The translations under genes and the position numbers were made by a program. A stretch of DNA of 8,246 nt from an uncultured Streptococcus sp. Lineage in GTDB: Bacteria; Bacillota; Bacilli; Lactobacillales; Aerococcaceae. The notes under the pieces were generated by a model. The model searched no databases. It was not told where the DNA came from and saw only the letters and a list, made by a program, of their open reading frames with translations. The stretch spans positions 1-8,246 of the forward strand of contig CAJZJI010000021.1 of assembly GCA_916049935.1 (NCBI GenBank). The letters are read 5' to 3'. Position 1 is the stretch's first letter; every line of letters begins with the position of its first letter. Positions 1-5,304 of this stretch are shown here, in pieces.

Positions 1-364
1 TATAACTTTCAATGGATTGGAAGTTGTCAAAAATTTTCTCCAATCCTTTTGTCGCCCAAAGTTTCGCATCCGGATAGGCTTGACTCCACTCTTCCATATA
101 TACATAATGCAATTTATTTGGAGCAACTATATGCTTCACATGCCCCAGCTCATCAATTTCACTTCGCAACTGCGGTGTTAGATGAATAGGAGAATGAATC
201 CATAAGTCATTATTTTCCAATCGCACCACTGTCATTCGAGTGCTAAATGGTACTTGAGTAATTTTAAAATTCATCTCAACAATTTCACCATCAACAATCC
301 AGATATCCTCATCGATAGCCTTCAGCGTATACAATGGCTCGTATAATTTCACTGAACATTTCAT
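1..364 (-). CDS. DUF4336 domain protein, C-terminus cut by window edge
   Basis: Only the first 121 codons are present; the gene runs off the window at base 1. The protein begins MKCSVKLYEP and shows the pattern I associate with DUF4336: an N-terminal 'IWIVDG' strand (residues 21-26), 'TRMTVVRL' (42-49), 'LWIHSPIHLTPQLR' (54-67) and 'HIVAPNKLHY' (78-87), followed by 'EEWSQAYPDAKLWATKGL' (91-108). DUF4336 proteins are thought to have a metallo-beta-lactamase-like fold, but no substrate is established, and the part where further metal ligands might lie is missing. The ATG at 364 is chosen because an in-frame TGA lies three codons upstream and a GGTGA ribosome binding site sits 6 bases before it. 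It follows the neighbouring gene by 23 bases on the same strand, so the two are probably co-transcribed. Family assignment is from memory of the motif pattern and is fairly secure; function is unknown. Confidence 0.85.
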   Translation of the reverse strand, partial: MKCSVKLYEPLYTLKAIDEDIWIVDGEIVEMNFKITQVPFSTRMTVVRLENNDLWIHSPIHLTPQLRSEIDELGHVKHIVAPNKLHYVYMEEWSQAYPDAKLWATKGLEKIFDNFQSIESY

Positions 365-387
365 ATAAATTCACCAATTTTTATAGA

Positions 388-1098
388 CTAATACACTTCA
401 TAATTTGTAATCAGCGGGGTGTTTTTCTTTAGTAGTTTTTGGAGACGTTTATGGTATTGCGCAGGGAAGACCATATTTTTGGCACGCAACGCTCTTTCAC
501 GCAACACTTTTGCCACGTGATCCGCGAAGCTAAGACAGTTTCTCGTCCAACCATTATAGGTCATGAATTTCGAACGATTGAATTTATAGAACACAGTGTC
601 CATCTGTTGCGCCATAAAGTACACATACATCTCTTCAAAGCGGTCAAAGGTCGGATTATAGTACACCGCCTCGCTCGTTGGTTGCCACTGTGTTGTCGGC
701 TCTAAAATCTTATTCAAGTACGCATGAATGGCATCCATCTGCTCATCCGTCACATCAATCGTATAAATATGCAACGCTTTTTGGTAGTGGTTTTTACAAA
801 AGAGCATATACTCTTCGCGCGGCGCTTTAATCAGAACGCCTTCAGCAATCCAGCCGCCGAGCTTCAAGTCGCGCTCATCGTAGTTCCCATAAGAATAGAC
901 GTAGCCATCGATACATAAATCGACATGCCCAAGAGGTCCATTCCCACGCTCAGCCACATGCACAAAAATCTCGAAACGACTCTTCGCAAGCGGCGGATAT
1001 GGAATCGGATAAGGGACAAACGGGTCCGGCATATTTACTTTCGGAAATGAGCGTAGTACTTTTCGTACAACCTTCTCCATTAATTTCTTCTCTGCCAT
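388..1098 (-). CDS. Hypothetical protein, possible permuted NlpC/P60-like (LRAT/YiiX-like) hydrolase
   Basis: A 236-residue soluble protein that I do not recognise by name. After a basic N-terminus and a proline-rich stretch (about residues 24-38) comes a beta-rich segment with 'GHVDLCIDGYVYSYG'. A Cys at the start of a helix follows much later in 'RNCLSFADHVAKVL'. Counted from the GTG at 1101, these are H59 and C189. A His in a strand before a Cys at a helix N-terminus is the order seen in circularly permuted NlpC/P60-type papain-fold enzymes (LRAT and YiiX/YaeF-like families), so a thiol hydrolase or acyltransferase is possible, but this is inference from two motifs. No signal peptide or membrane helix is seen, so it is probably cytoplasmic. 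A GTG at 1101 could also start it, but the GAGGAG site is only 3 bases from that GTG and 6 bases from the ATG at 1098, which is preferred. The C-terminal 40 residues are strongly basic. It lies 23 bases upstream of the DUF4336 gene and behind an extended -10 promoter. Confidence 0.85.
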   Translation of the reverse strand: MAEKKLMEKVVRKVLRSFPKVNMPDPFVPYPIPYPPLAKSRFEIFVHVAERGNGPLGHVDLCIDGYVYSYGNYDERDLKLGGWIAEGVLIKAPREEYMLFCKNHYQKALHIYTIDVTDEQMDAIHAYLNKILEPTTQWQPTSEAVYYNPTFDRFEEMYVYFMAQQMDTVFYKFNRSKFMTYNGWTRNCLSFADHVAKVLRERALRAKNMVFPAQYHKRLQKLLKKNTPLITNYEVY

Positions 1099-1127
1099 CA
1101 CAAACTCCTCACACTGTCAATAGGCTT

Positions 1128-1136
1128 ATTGTAGCA
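1128..1136 (-). promoter_or_regulatory. Extended -10 promoter for the His/Cys protein operon
   Basis: Read on the minus strand this is TG-C-TACAAT, an extended -10 element about 30 bases before the ATG at 1098. The -35 region at the right distance is poor, which is usual for extended -10 promoters. It faces away from the plus-strand promoter at 1173-1201. Motif evidence only. Confidence 0.55.
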
Positions 1137-1172
1137 CAAATTTACATTGCATTCAGTTACTTTTTAGAAAAA

Positions 1173-1201
1173 TTGCACCCTTCTTTTATTTCCATTATAA
1201 T
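1173..1201 (+). promoter_or_regulatory. Sigma-A promoter of the plus-strand small RNA
   Basis: TTGCAC (1173-1178), a spacer of exactly 17 bases, and a perfect TATAAT (1196-1201). Transcription would start near A1208, which is one base before the 5' strand of the long closing helix of the RNA candidate at 1209-1220. No plus-strand coding region follows, so this promoter fits a free-standing RNA. Confidence 0.65.
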
Positions 1202-1207
1202 AACAAC

Positions 1208-1326
1208 ACAAAGAACATTGAGGATAGAACAGGCAGCTATCGCACCCTTGTGGTCTGAAAGAGATGTGGAAAGGTCACTCCACCAATGTTCACTTTGATA
1301 AAGCGGTCTTCGGACTGCTTTTTTTA
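1208..1326 (+). ncRNA. Candidate structured small RNA of unknown family
   Basis: About 118 bases bounded by a good promoter and a strong intrinsic terminator. A long closing helix pairs GAACATTG (1213-1220) with CAATGTTC (1284-1291), 8 perfect pairs. It continues as CAAA (1209-1212) with TTTG (1294-1297) past a two-base bulge. Inside are a 5-bp hairpin GATAG/CTATC (1223-1227 with 1237-1241), a weak 3-bp hairpin around 1254-1264 and a 5-bp hairpin GTGGA/TCCAC (1266-1270 with 1279-1283). The result is a cloverleaf-like multiloop directly followed by the terminator stem. I compared it in mind with T-box, SRP RNA, 6S RNA and common riboswitches and found none of their signatures. A riboswitch is unlikely because no plus-strand gene follows. 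It could be a trans-acting small RNA or an RNA acting on the convergent flavoprotein transcript. The boundaries are good; the family and role are unknown. Confidence 0.6.
1300..1326 (+). terminator. Intrinsic terminator with UUCG tetraloop
   Basis: AAGCGGTC (1301-1308), loop TTCG (1309-1312), GACTGCTT (1313-1320), one G-U pair in the stem, then a T run (from the stem end to 1325). A1300 can pair with T1321 to lengthen the stem. It forms the 3' end of the plus-strand small RNA. Confidence 0.85.
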
Positions 1327-1337
1327 TTTTACGCAAC

Positions 1338-1370
1338 AAAAAACCTCCCGTCAGAAACGGGAGGAAAAAA
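1338..1370 (-). terminator. Intrinsic terminator of the flavoprotein gene
   Basis: A perfect 8-bp stem CCTCCCGT (1344-1351) with ACGGGAGG (1357-1364) and a 5-base loop. Six A residues at 1338-1343 give the T run on the minus strand. It lies about 110 bases beyond the stop codon of the flavoprotein gene. Six A residues at 1365-1370 on the other side mean it could also act, more weakly, against plus-strand transcription. Confidence 0.85.
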
Positions 1371-1380
1371 GGATAGAGTT

Positions 1381-1402
1381 TTATTTACTTGGGAGTAAAT
1401 AA
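1381..1402. other. AT-rich perfect hairpin in the flavoprotein 3' untranslated region
   Basis: TTATTTAC (1381-1388) pairs perfectly with GTAAATAA (1395-1402) around a TTGGGA loop. It has no T run and lies between the stop codon at 1480 and the real terminator at 1338-1370, so it is not an obvious terminator. The stretch 1371-1479 otherwise holds no open reading frame that I can support. Confidence 0.5.
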
Positions 1403-1479
1403 TTCTTATTTGGGAATACAATTACTATAACCAAGTTTTATGAAGAAATTGTGATGTTTAATCCCAATTTTCTAGAAAT

Positions 1480-2733
1480 TTAATACCCTAAAGATGCATG
1501 CATACCGGCAACGTAACCCGTTACAAAGGCTGCGGTAATATTGTACCCACCTGTGTACCCGTGGATGTCTAAAAGCTCTCCGCAGAAATACAGTCCTTGA
1601 GTTAATTTCGACTCTAAGGTTTTCGGGTTTACTTCTTTCAAATGAACGCCTCCACCGGTCACAAATCCCTTCTCAATCGGCAATGAGCCATTGACCGTAA
1701 AGCGGAAATTCGTCAGTGCTTCTTTAATCTGTGCCCAGTTGGCTTCACTTAAACGATTCACAGCTGTTTGGTCACTAATCCCCACTCTTGCTAGTAAAAA
1801 CTCTACATAACGTTCAGGAAGCAACCCTTTCAAATGATTTTTAATCGATTTTAGAGGTGCATCCTCCACAAACGAACGAAATTGCGCATCGAGTTCAGCC
1901 TCACTCATGTCCGGCAATGCATCCAGACTCATCACGACTTCCTTCTTGCCTTCTTTCTCCTGCACTTGATGCACGAAGCTTGAACAACGTAAAACGGCAG
2001 GACCGCTCACTCCAAAATGCGTAAAAATCATATCCATCTGATGCGTCACAACAGGCTTCCCTTTGCCATTTAAGACACTAAGCACCACATTGCGAAGCGA
2101 CAACGCACGAAGCTCGCCCTTCTTGATGAACTCCTCGCCACTCGTTAGCGGAACTTCTGTTGCAAAGAGCGGTGTAATCGTATGGCCCGCTACTTTCGCG
2201 ATGCCATACCCGTCTCCTGTCGAACCAGTCTTTGGATAAGATTTCCCACCTGTTGCTAGGATGACCGCATCGGCTTCAAGCTGCTCGCCATTATCCAACT
2301 CCACCACTCGCACAGCTCCATCGCTCACACGAATCGTCTTCACTTTCACATTCGTACGCACTTGCACGCCTAATTTCTTAATTTCTTGAATAAATGTCTC
2401 CAGAATCGTCTTTGCCGAATCCGTCACCGGGAACATACGCCCGTGATCCTCTTCCTTTAATCGCACGCCGCGACTCTCGAAGAACTGAATAATATCCTGA
2501 TTATCAAATTGCGAAAAGGCACTATATAAGAAGCGGCCATTTCCCGGAATATGCTTCACGATTTCTTCTGGGGTACGACGGTTTGTCACATTACAGCGCG
2601 TTCCACCCGTGTGTAGTAACTTCTTTCCAAGTGTTGGATTTTTCTCAAGCAATACGACTTCAGCGCCATGCATCGCCGCACTGACCGATGCCATCAATCC
2701 GCTCGTTCCTCCACCAATAACAATAACTTTCAT
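1480..2733 (-). CDS. HI0933/BaiN-family FAD-dependent oxidoreductase
   Basis: A 417-residue flavoprotein of the HI0933/YhiN/BaiN family (also called 'aminoacetone oxidase family'). The N-terminus holds the dinucleotide-binding beta-alpha-beta unit: GGGTSG (residues 7-12) and the acidic residue ending strand 2 in 'VVLLEKN' (E30). The family signature 'GKKLLHTGGTRCNVTN' follows at 36-51. The C-terminus (380-417) has the second FAD-contacting signature, 'GLYFCGELLDIHGYTGGYN' followed by a helix with 'TGYVAG'. Length is normal for the family and the protein should be cytoplasmic. The physiological reaction is not firmly known: BaiN of Clostridium scindens was linked to bile-acid dehydroxylation, but most members occur in bacteria without that pathway, so no substrate is assigned here. 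The start at 2733 is chosen because GGAGG sits 5 bases before it; the longer frame to 2760 has no such site. It appears monocistronic, with its own -10 box and terminator. Confidence 0.95.
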   Translation of the reverse strand: MKVIVIGGGTSGLMASVSAAMHGAEVVLLEKNPTLGKKLLHTGGTRCNVTNRRTPEEIVKHIPGNGRFLYSAFSQFDNQDIIQFFESRGVRLKEEDHGRMFPVTDSAKTILETFIQEIKKLGVQVRTNVKVKTIRVSDGAVRVVELDNGEQLEADAVILATGGKSYPKTGSTGDGYGIAKVAGHTITPLFATEVPLTSGEEFIKKGELRALSLRNVVLSVLNGKGKPVVTHQMDMIFTHFGVSGPAVLRCSSFVHQVQEKEGKKEVVMSLDALPDMSEAELDAQFRSFVEDAPLKSIKNHLKGLLPERYVEFLLARVGISDQTAVNRLSEANWAQIKEALTNFRFTVNGSLPIEKGFVTGGGVHLKEVNPKTLESKLTQGLYFCGELLDIHGYTGGYNITAAFVTGYVAGMHASLGY

Positions 2734-2762
2734 ACTTGCCTCCAATTTTCTTTGTCCCAATC

Positions 2763-2768
2763 ATTATA
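2763..2768 (-). promoter_or_regulatory. -10 box of the flavoprotein gene
   Basis: A perfect TATAAT on the minus strand, 29 bases before the ATG at 2733. The -35 position falls in the T run and stem of the preceding terminator (2782-2810) and is not a good match, so the promoter may be weak or activator-dependent. Confidence 0.5.
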
Positions 2769-2781
2769 AAGCATGCAAAAT

Positions 2782-2810
2782 AAAAAAGCCTAGAGAAACT
2801 CTCTAAGCTT
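2782..2810 (-). terminator. Intrinsic terminator closing the membrane-protein array
   Basis: An 11-bp stem of AAGCCTAGAGA (2786-2796) with TCTCTAAGCTT (2800-2810), with one G-T wobble and a three-base loop. Six A residues at 2782-2787 give a T run on the minus strand. It lies 12 bases beyond the stop codon of the last array gene. Confidence 0.8.
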
Positions 2811-2821
2811 AAAGTTATCTA

Positions 2822-3271
2822 TCACTCTTTAAAGTTTTTCGCGCATAGGAAGTAAGAAACGCCTGAAAGAACCGACAAACATCCACCCATAAACAACGGG
2901 CCAAAATACATTTCTAAGCCTCTACTGAAACTACTGATGATATTTATAACGACTGCATTGATTGCCTCTAAACCTGGAACTGTTGCTAGAAGTGTGAGTA
3001 CTACCGGAATAAGCAGCACTGCCCCTGCTAAAACAAATAAGTTTGAGACTTTGTTAGGAACTCGTTCGTCATCTTTATAGTAGAGCGCACTTTTTATAGC
3101 GACAATGAATACGAGAGGATTCAATATCCACATACCATATTGAACGGTATTCTGTATCGAATCACTTTTTGCAATTGCCGCAAAAGTTAACAGAAATGGT
3201 GATAGTACTGAAAAACCACCACCAATAAACCCTACCAAAGCACTAATCATTGCCCATTTTTTATCTTTCAT
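2822..3271 (-). CDS. Array membrane protein P1 (four helices, unknown function)
   Basis: A 149-residue predicted integral membrane protein, the last of seven related genes. Helices lie near residues 8-33, 45-60, 77-97 and 122-143. The basic N-terminus (MKDKKW) and the basic loop 'IKSALYYKDDERV' (59-71) put both termini and the middle loop in the cytoplasm by the positive-inside rule. It shares with its relatives V13-G14, G17-G18, K66/D68/R70/V71, F79, L132-S133, G137, Y140, C143 and the tail NFKE. It differs in having KDD in place of KGD, and its outer loop (98-122) is its own. The AAGGGG site lies 10 bases before the ATG, rather far, with an out-of-frame ATG between, so translation may be weaker than for the other copies. 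I do not recognise a named family. A strong terminator follows 12 bases after the stop. Confidence 0.9.
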   Translation of the reverse strand: MKDKKWAMISALVGFIGGGFSVLSPFLLTFAAIAKSDSIQNTVQYGMWILNPLVFIVAIKSALYYKDDERVPNKVSNLFVLAGAVLLIPVVLTLLATVPGLEAINAVVINIISSFSRGLEMYFGPLFMGGCLSVLSGVSYFLCAKNFKE

Positions 3272-3329
3272 GAAACATGTTCCCCTTTTCGTCGGTTTTA
3301 CCGAATTTTCTATATCCTATATTCCACCA

Positions 3330-3779
3330 TTACTCTTTAAAATTTTTCAAGCAGACCGCATATCCAATGCCGCTCAAAATCGATAGAAGGGCGACAAATA
3401 CTAACACTAGAAATAAGAGAGAGAAGGCATCCTGTACAGCAGGAATAGCACTAAACAACCAATATAATAAGTCATTTAAGAAGGGAATACGGCCTACAAT
3501 AAAAATGAAGATTGGAGTACAGCCGATAGCCCCTGATATGACAAACGTATTAGCTACGAATGTAGAAACTCTCTCATCTCCTTTATAGTAAAGTTTACTC
3601 TTCAAAGCCACACAGAAAATCGCCACATACGTACACAGCATTAGAATTGCTATGAAACCCATCGCCGATCCGTTTGCTCCGATTCCTGCAGCGAGTAATA
3701 CCAAGGGAGACACCATTAAAAATGCCCCTCCAATAATGCCCACATACGCACTCCAGATTGCCCATTTTTTACTTTGCAT
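3330..3779 (-). CDS. Array membrane protein P2 (four helices, unknown function)
   Basis: A 149-residue membrane protein that aligns without gaps with P1, P3 and P4. It has 'VGIIGG' (13-18), the loop 'ALKSKLYYKGDERV' (58-71) and the C-terminal 'LSILSGIGYAVCLKNFKE' (132-149), close to what looks like the array consensus. The segment 'LLAAGIGA' (28-35) at the outer end of helix 1 is shared with P4 and P5, suggesting these three are closest. The start at 3779 is preferred: AAAGGAG lies 8 bases upstream, it gives the same 149-residue length as the neighbours, and the longer frame to 3809 would place the ribosome binding site inside the gene. There are 58 bases to P1 and 69 to P3, wide enough for a small regulatory element, but no convincing internal promoter was seen. 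Function unknown. Confidence 0.92.
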   Translation of the reverse strand: MQSKKWAIWSAYVGIIGGAFLMVSPLVLLAAGIGANGSAMGFIAILMLCTYVAIFCVALKSKLYYKGDERVSTFVANTFVISGAIGCTPIFIFIVGRIPFLNDLLYWLFSAIPAVQDAFSLLFLVLVFVALLSILSGIGYAVCLKNFKE

Positions 3780-3812
3780 ATTTTTGTCTCCTTTCAGTCT
3801 TAATCTCAAATT

Positions 3813-3863
3813 CCTTTAATAAAGCCACAAAACGAGCTTTATTTCACACTATTCTTTAAAATT
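3813..3863 (-). repeat. Duplicated gene-junction segment, copy A (P3/P2 gap)
   Basis: A 51-base block covering the gap after P3 and the last 15 bases of P3. It aligns almost throughout with 4334-4386, with two single-base gaps; the last 20 or so bases are nearly identical. Because 36 of the bases are non-coding, the likeness supports duplication of a gene plus its flank, not only selection on the protein. Confidence 0.75.
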
Positions 3864-4298
3864 TTGAATACAGTCAGCGTACCCAATGCCTCCAATAATC
3901 GACAGGATTCCAAAACTCCGTATCCATAGAAATATATTCGCAAAAGGCTCATTTCCAGACTGAATAAATTCGTCATACCCAGGTAAAACATCGCTTAAAA
4001 AAGGAATGTGCCCTAGCAATCGGATGAGGATTGGGACAAACGCTAAAATACCGGCCAGTAAAAATAAATCAGTCACCCACTTGTGTACTCGAGGGTCTCC
4101 TTTAAAGTGTTTTTTGCTTTCATAAGCAGTAATTAAAATCATTACAACCGTATATAACGCTAAAAAGGCTGTCACCATTAACAATGGGATACTCAACCCC
4201 ATCAATGAGATGAATAACACGGTTGGGGCTACCGCTAAAAACAACCCGCCAAGAATTCCGACCTTAACGCACTTTAACACCAACTTTTTGTCTTCCAT
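3849..4298 (-). CDS. Array membrane protein P3 (four helices, divergent central motif)
   Basis: A 149-residue membrane protein collinear with P1, P2 and P4. The N-terminal 'VGILGG', F79, 'LSIIGGIGYADCIQNFKE' and the length are kept. The central loop has changed to 'AYESKKHFKGDPRV': K60 is replaced by Glu and the YY pair by His-Phe, while K66, D68, R70 and V71 remain. The outer loop (about 98-122) is acidic and polar ('LPGYDEFIQSGNEP'), unlike any sister. 'HIPFLSDVL' (97-105) resembles 'RIPFLNDLL' of P2. The ribosome binding site is AGAGG about 10 bases before the ATG. The 73-base gap on its 5' side and the 69-base gap on its 3' side share a related block. Function unknown; the altered loop suggests either a divergent binding specificity or relaxed constraint. 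Confidence 0.92.
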   Translation of the reverse strand: MEDKKLVLKCVKVGILGGLFLAVAPTVLFISLMGLSIPLLMVTAFLALYTVVMILITAYESKKHFKGDPRVHKWVTDLFLLAGILAFVPILIRLLGHIPFLSDVLPGYDEFIQSGNEPFANIFLWIRSFGILSIIGGIGYADCIQNFKE

Positions 4299-4333
4299 AT
4301 TCGAATTTCCTCTCTATTTGTAATTTTCGAATC

Positions 4334-4386
4334 CCTTTCAATAAAACCCATCAAATGAGCTTCGTTCCACACTATTCTTTAAAATT
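4334..4386 (-). repeat. Duplicated gene-junction segment, copy B (P4/P3 gap)
   Basis: A 53-base block covering the gap after P4 and the last 15 bases of P4, the sister of 3813-3863. Both copies end in the shared stretch CACACTATTCTTTAAAATT on the plus strand, which includes the TAG stop of each gene. Confidence 0.75.
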
Positions 4387-4821
4387 CTTCAAGCAAGAAG
4401 CGTAACCGAGGCCACTAATAATCGACAGAACCCCAACGACTACGATAGGCGGAAAGAGAATCAGAAAAATATCCACTTCTTCCTCAACCAAATCAAAGAA
4501 TTGAAGTACGGCTTGATCTAAGAAGAGAACTTTACTGAGTATCACGATAAGAATTGGGGCACACCCTAAAATCCCTGCCAGTAAAAACAAGTTCGAGGCC
4601 CACTTCTTAACTCTGGGATCTCCTTTATAGTAAATAGCACTTTTAAGAGCGACGACGAAGATTGTCACATAAGTAGCCACTATCAGTAAGGCTGCTACCG
4701 TAAATAAGAAGCCATCTGCTCCGAGCCCTGCAGCAAATAGTACTACAGTTGCCACTAGCAAAAGTGCTCCTCCCTTAATGCCGACATTAGCACATCGTAC
4801 CGCCCATGTTAAATCTTCCAT
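4372..4821 (-). CDS. Array membrane protein P4 (four helices, unknown function)
   Basis: A 149-residue membrane protein that, started at the second of two adjacent Met codons, aligns with P1-P3 without gaps. The AGAGG site lies 6 bases before this ATG but only 3 bases before the one at 4824, so 4821 is preferred. 'VGIKGG' (13-18) has an unusual Lys within helix 1. The loop 'ALKSAIYYKGDPRVKKW' (58-74), 'NLFLLAG' (77-83) and the tail 'SGLGYASCLKNFKE' (136-149) are typical of the array. The outer loop carries a Glu/Asp cluster 'VEEEVD' (112-117), absent from the others. The stop codon of P5 is 14 bases upstream of this start, and the ribosome binding site lies directly behind that stop, so translation of the two genes is probably coupled. 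Function unknown. Confidence 0.92.
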   Translation of the reverse strand: MEDLTWAVRCANVGIKGGALLLVATVVLFAAGLGADGFLFTVAALLIVATYVTIFVVALKSAIYYKGDPRVKKWASNLFLLAGILGCAPILIVILSKVLFLDQAVLQFFDLVEEEVDIFLILFPPIVVVGVLSIISGLGYASCLKNFKE

Positions 4822-4835
4822 CATACACCTCTTTC

Positions 4836-5291
4836 TTAGTTCGAATCTTTAAATTTCCTTAGACAAATCGCATAATAAATGCCCCAGATAACGGATAAAA
4901 TCGATGACAGAAACATTAGCATGAGCGCACGTTCAAAGCCATCACTTCCATCGAATACCGCGAGCATAATCCAATCAAGGACTCCGCTGATAATCGGAAC
5001 ATTTGCCGACCCAATCAGTAAGCTTATAACGAAACCTACCCCACTTGAGGCTACAAATAGATTGGCCATCACGGAATTCACACGTTCATCCTCTTTATAA
5101 TAGCGCGCACTTTTCAACGCTACGAAAAAAATAATGGCAAATGTCGTCACTGCTAGAGCAAGGGATATCAGTGCTCCCGAACGACTGGCGCCAAGTCCAG
5201 CTGCAAATAACGTCAATAGGAAAAAGAGCGCTAAAGGTCCTCCTAAAATTCCCACAAACACAGTGATTTTGGCCCATCTTTTATCTTTCAT
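4836..5291 (-). CDS. Array membrane protein P5 (four helices, unknown function)
   Basis: A 151-residue membrane protein that matches the 149-residue frame of P1-P4 without gaps and adds two residues at the end (tail 'CLRKFKDSN'). It keeps 'VGILGG' (13-18), 'ALKSARYYKEDERV' (58-71, with Glu replacing Gly in KGD), 'ANLFV' (76-80), L132-S133, G137, Y140 and C143. The Gly after Y140-type position is changed: 'WGIYYAIC' replaces 'SGIGYAxC'. The 'LFAAGLGA' stretch (28-35) is shared with P2 and P4. Spacing is tight on both sides: 13 bases after P6, whose TAA stop overlaps the AAAGGAG site of P5. This strongly suggests coupled translation. Function unknown. Confidence 0.92.
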   Translation of the reverse strand: MKDKRWAKITVFVGILGGPLALFFLLTLFAAGLGASRSGALISLALAVTTFAIIFFVALKSARYYKEDERVNSVMANLFVASSGVGFVISLLIGSANVPIISGVLDWIMLAVFDGSDGFERALMLMFLSSILSVIWGIYYAICLRKFKDSN

Positions 5292-5304
5292 CTTCTCAAC
5301 TCCT

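Noticed and set aside
439..1298. Plus-strand open frames at 439-705, 724-918 and 999-1298
   Set aside because: They lie opposite the 236-residue minus-strand gene or across its promoter and the small RNA, have no ribosome binding site of note and no recognisable protein features.
1208..1326. Small RNA as a T-box, SRP RNA, 6S RNA or known riboswitch
   Set aside because: No T-box GGTGG-type antiterminator sequence, no SRP GGAA-tetraloop domain, no 6S-like single long hairpin with a central bubble, and no downstream gene to regulate in cis.
1157..1339. Minus-strand 60-codon open frame
   Set aside because: It is antisense to the whole small-RNA unit and crosses its terminator hairpin, and it lacks a ribosome binding site. 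The promoter and terminator on the other strand explain the region better.
3272..3329. Small hairpin TCGG/CCGA between P2 and P1
   Set aside because: Only four base pairs and no T run; not convincing as a terminator or regulatory site.
2609..3588. Plus-strand open frames at 2609-2806 and 3277-3588
   Set aside because: They are shadows of the flavoprotein gene start and of array gene P2 respectively.
3818..3843. AATAAAGC/GCTTTATT inverted repeat between P3 and P2 as a terminator
   Set aside because: The stem is AT-rich, no T run follows on the minus strand, and the pairing is not kept in the sister segment at 4334-4386.
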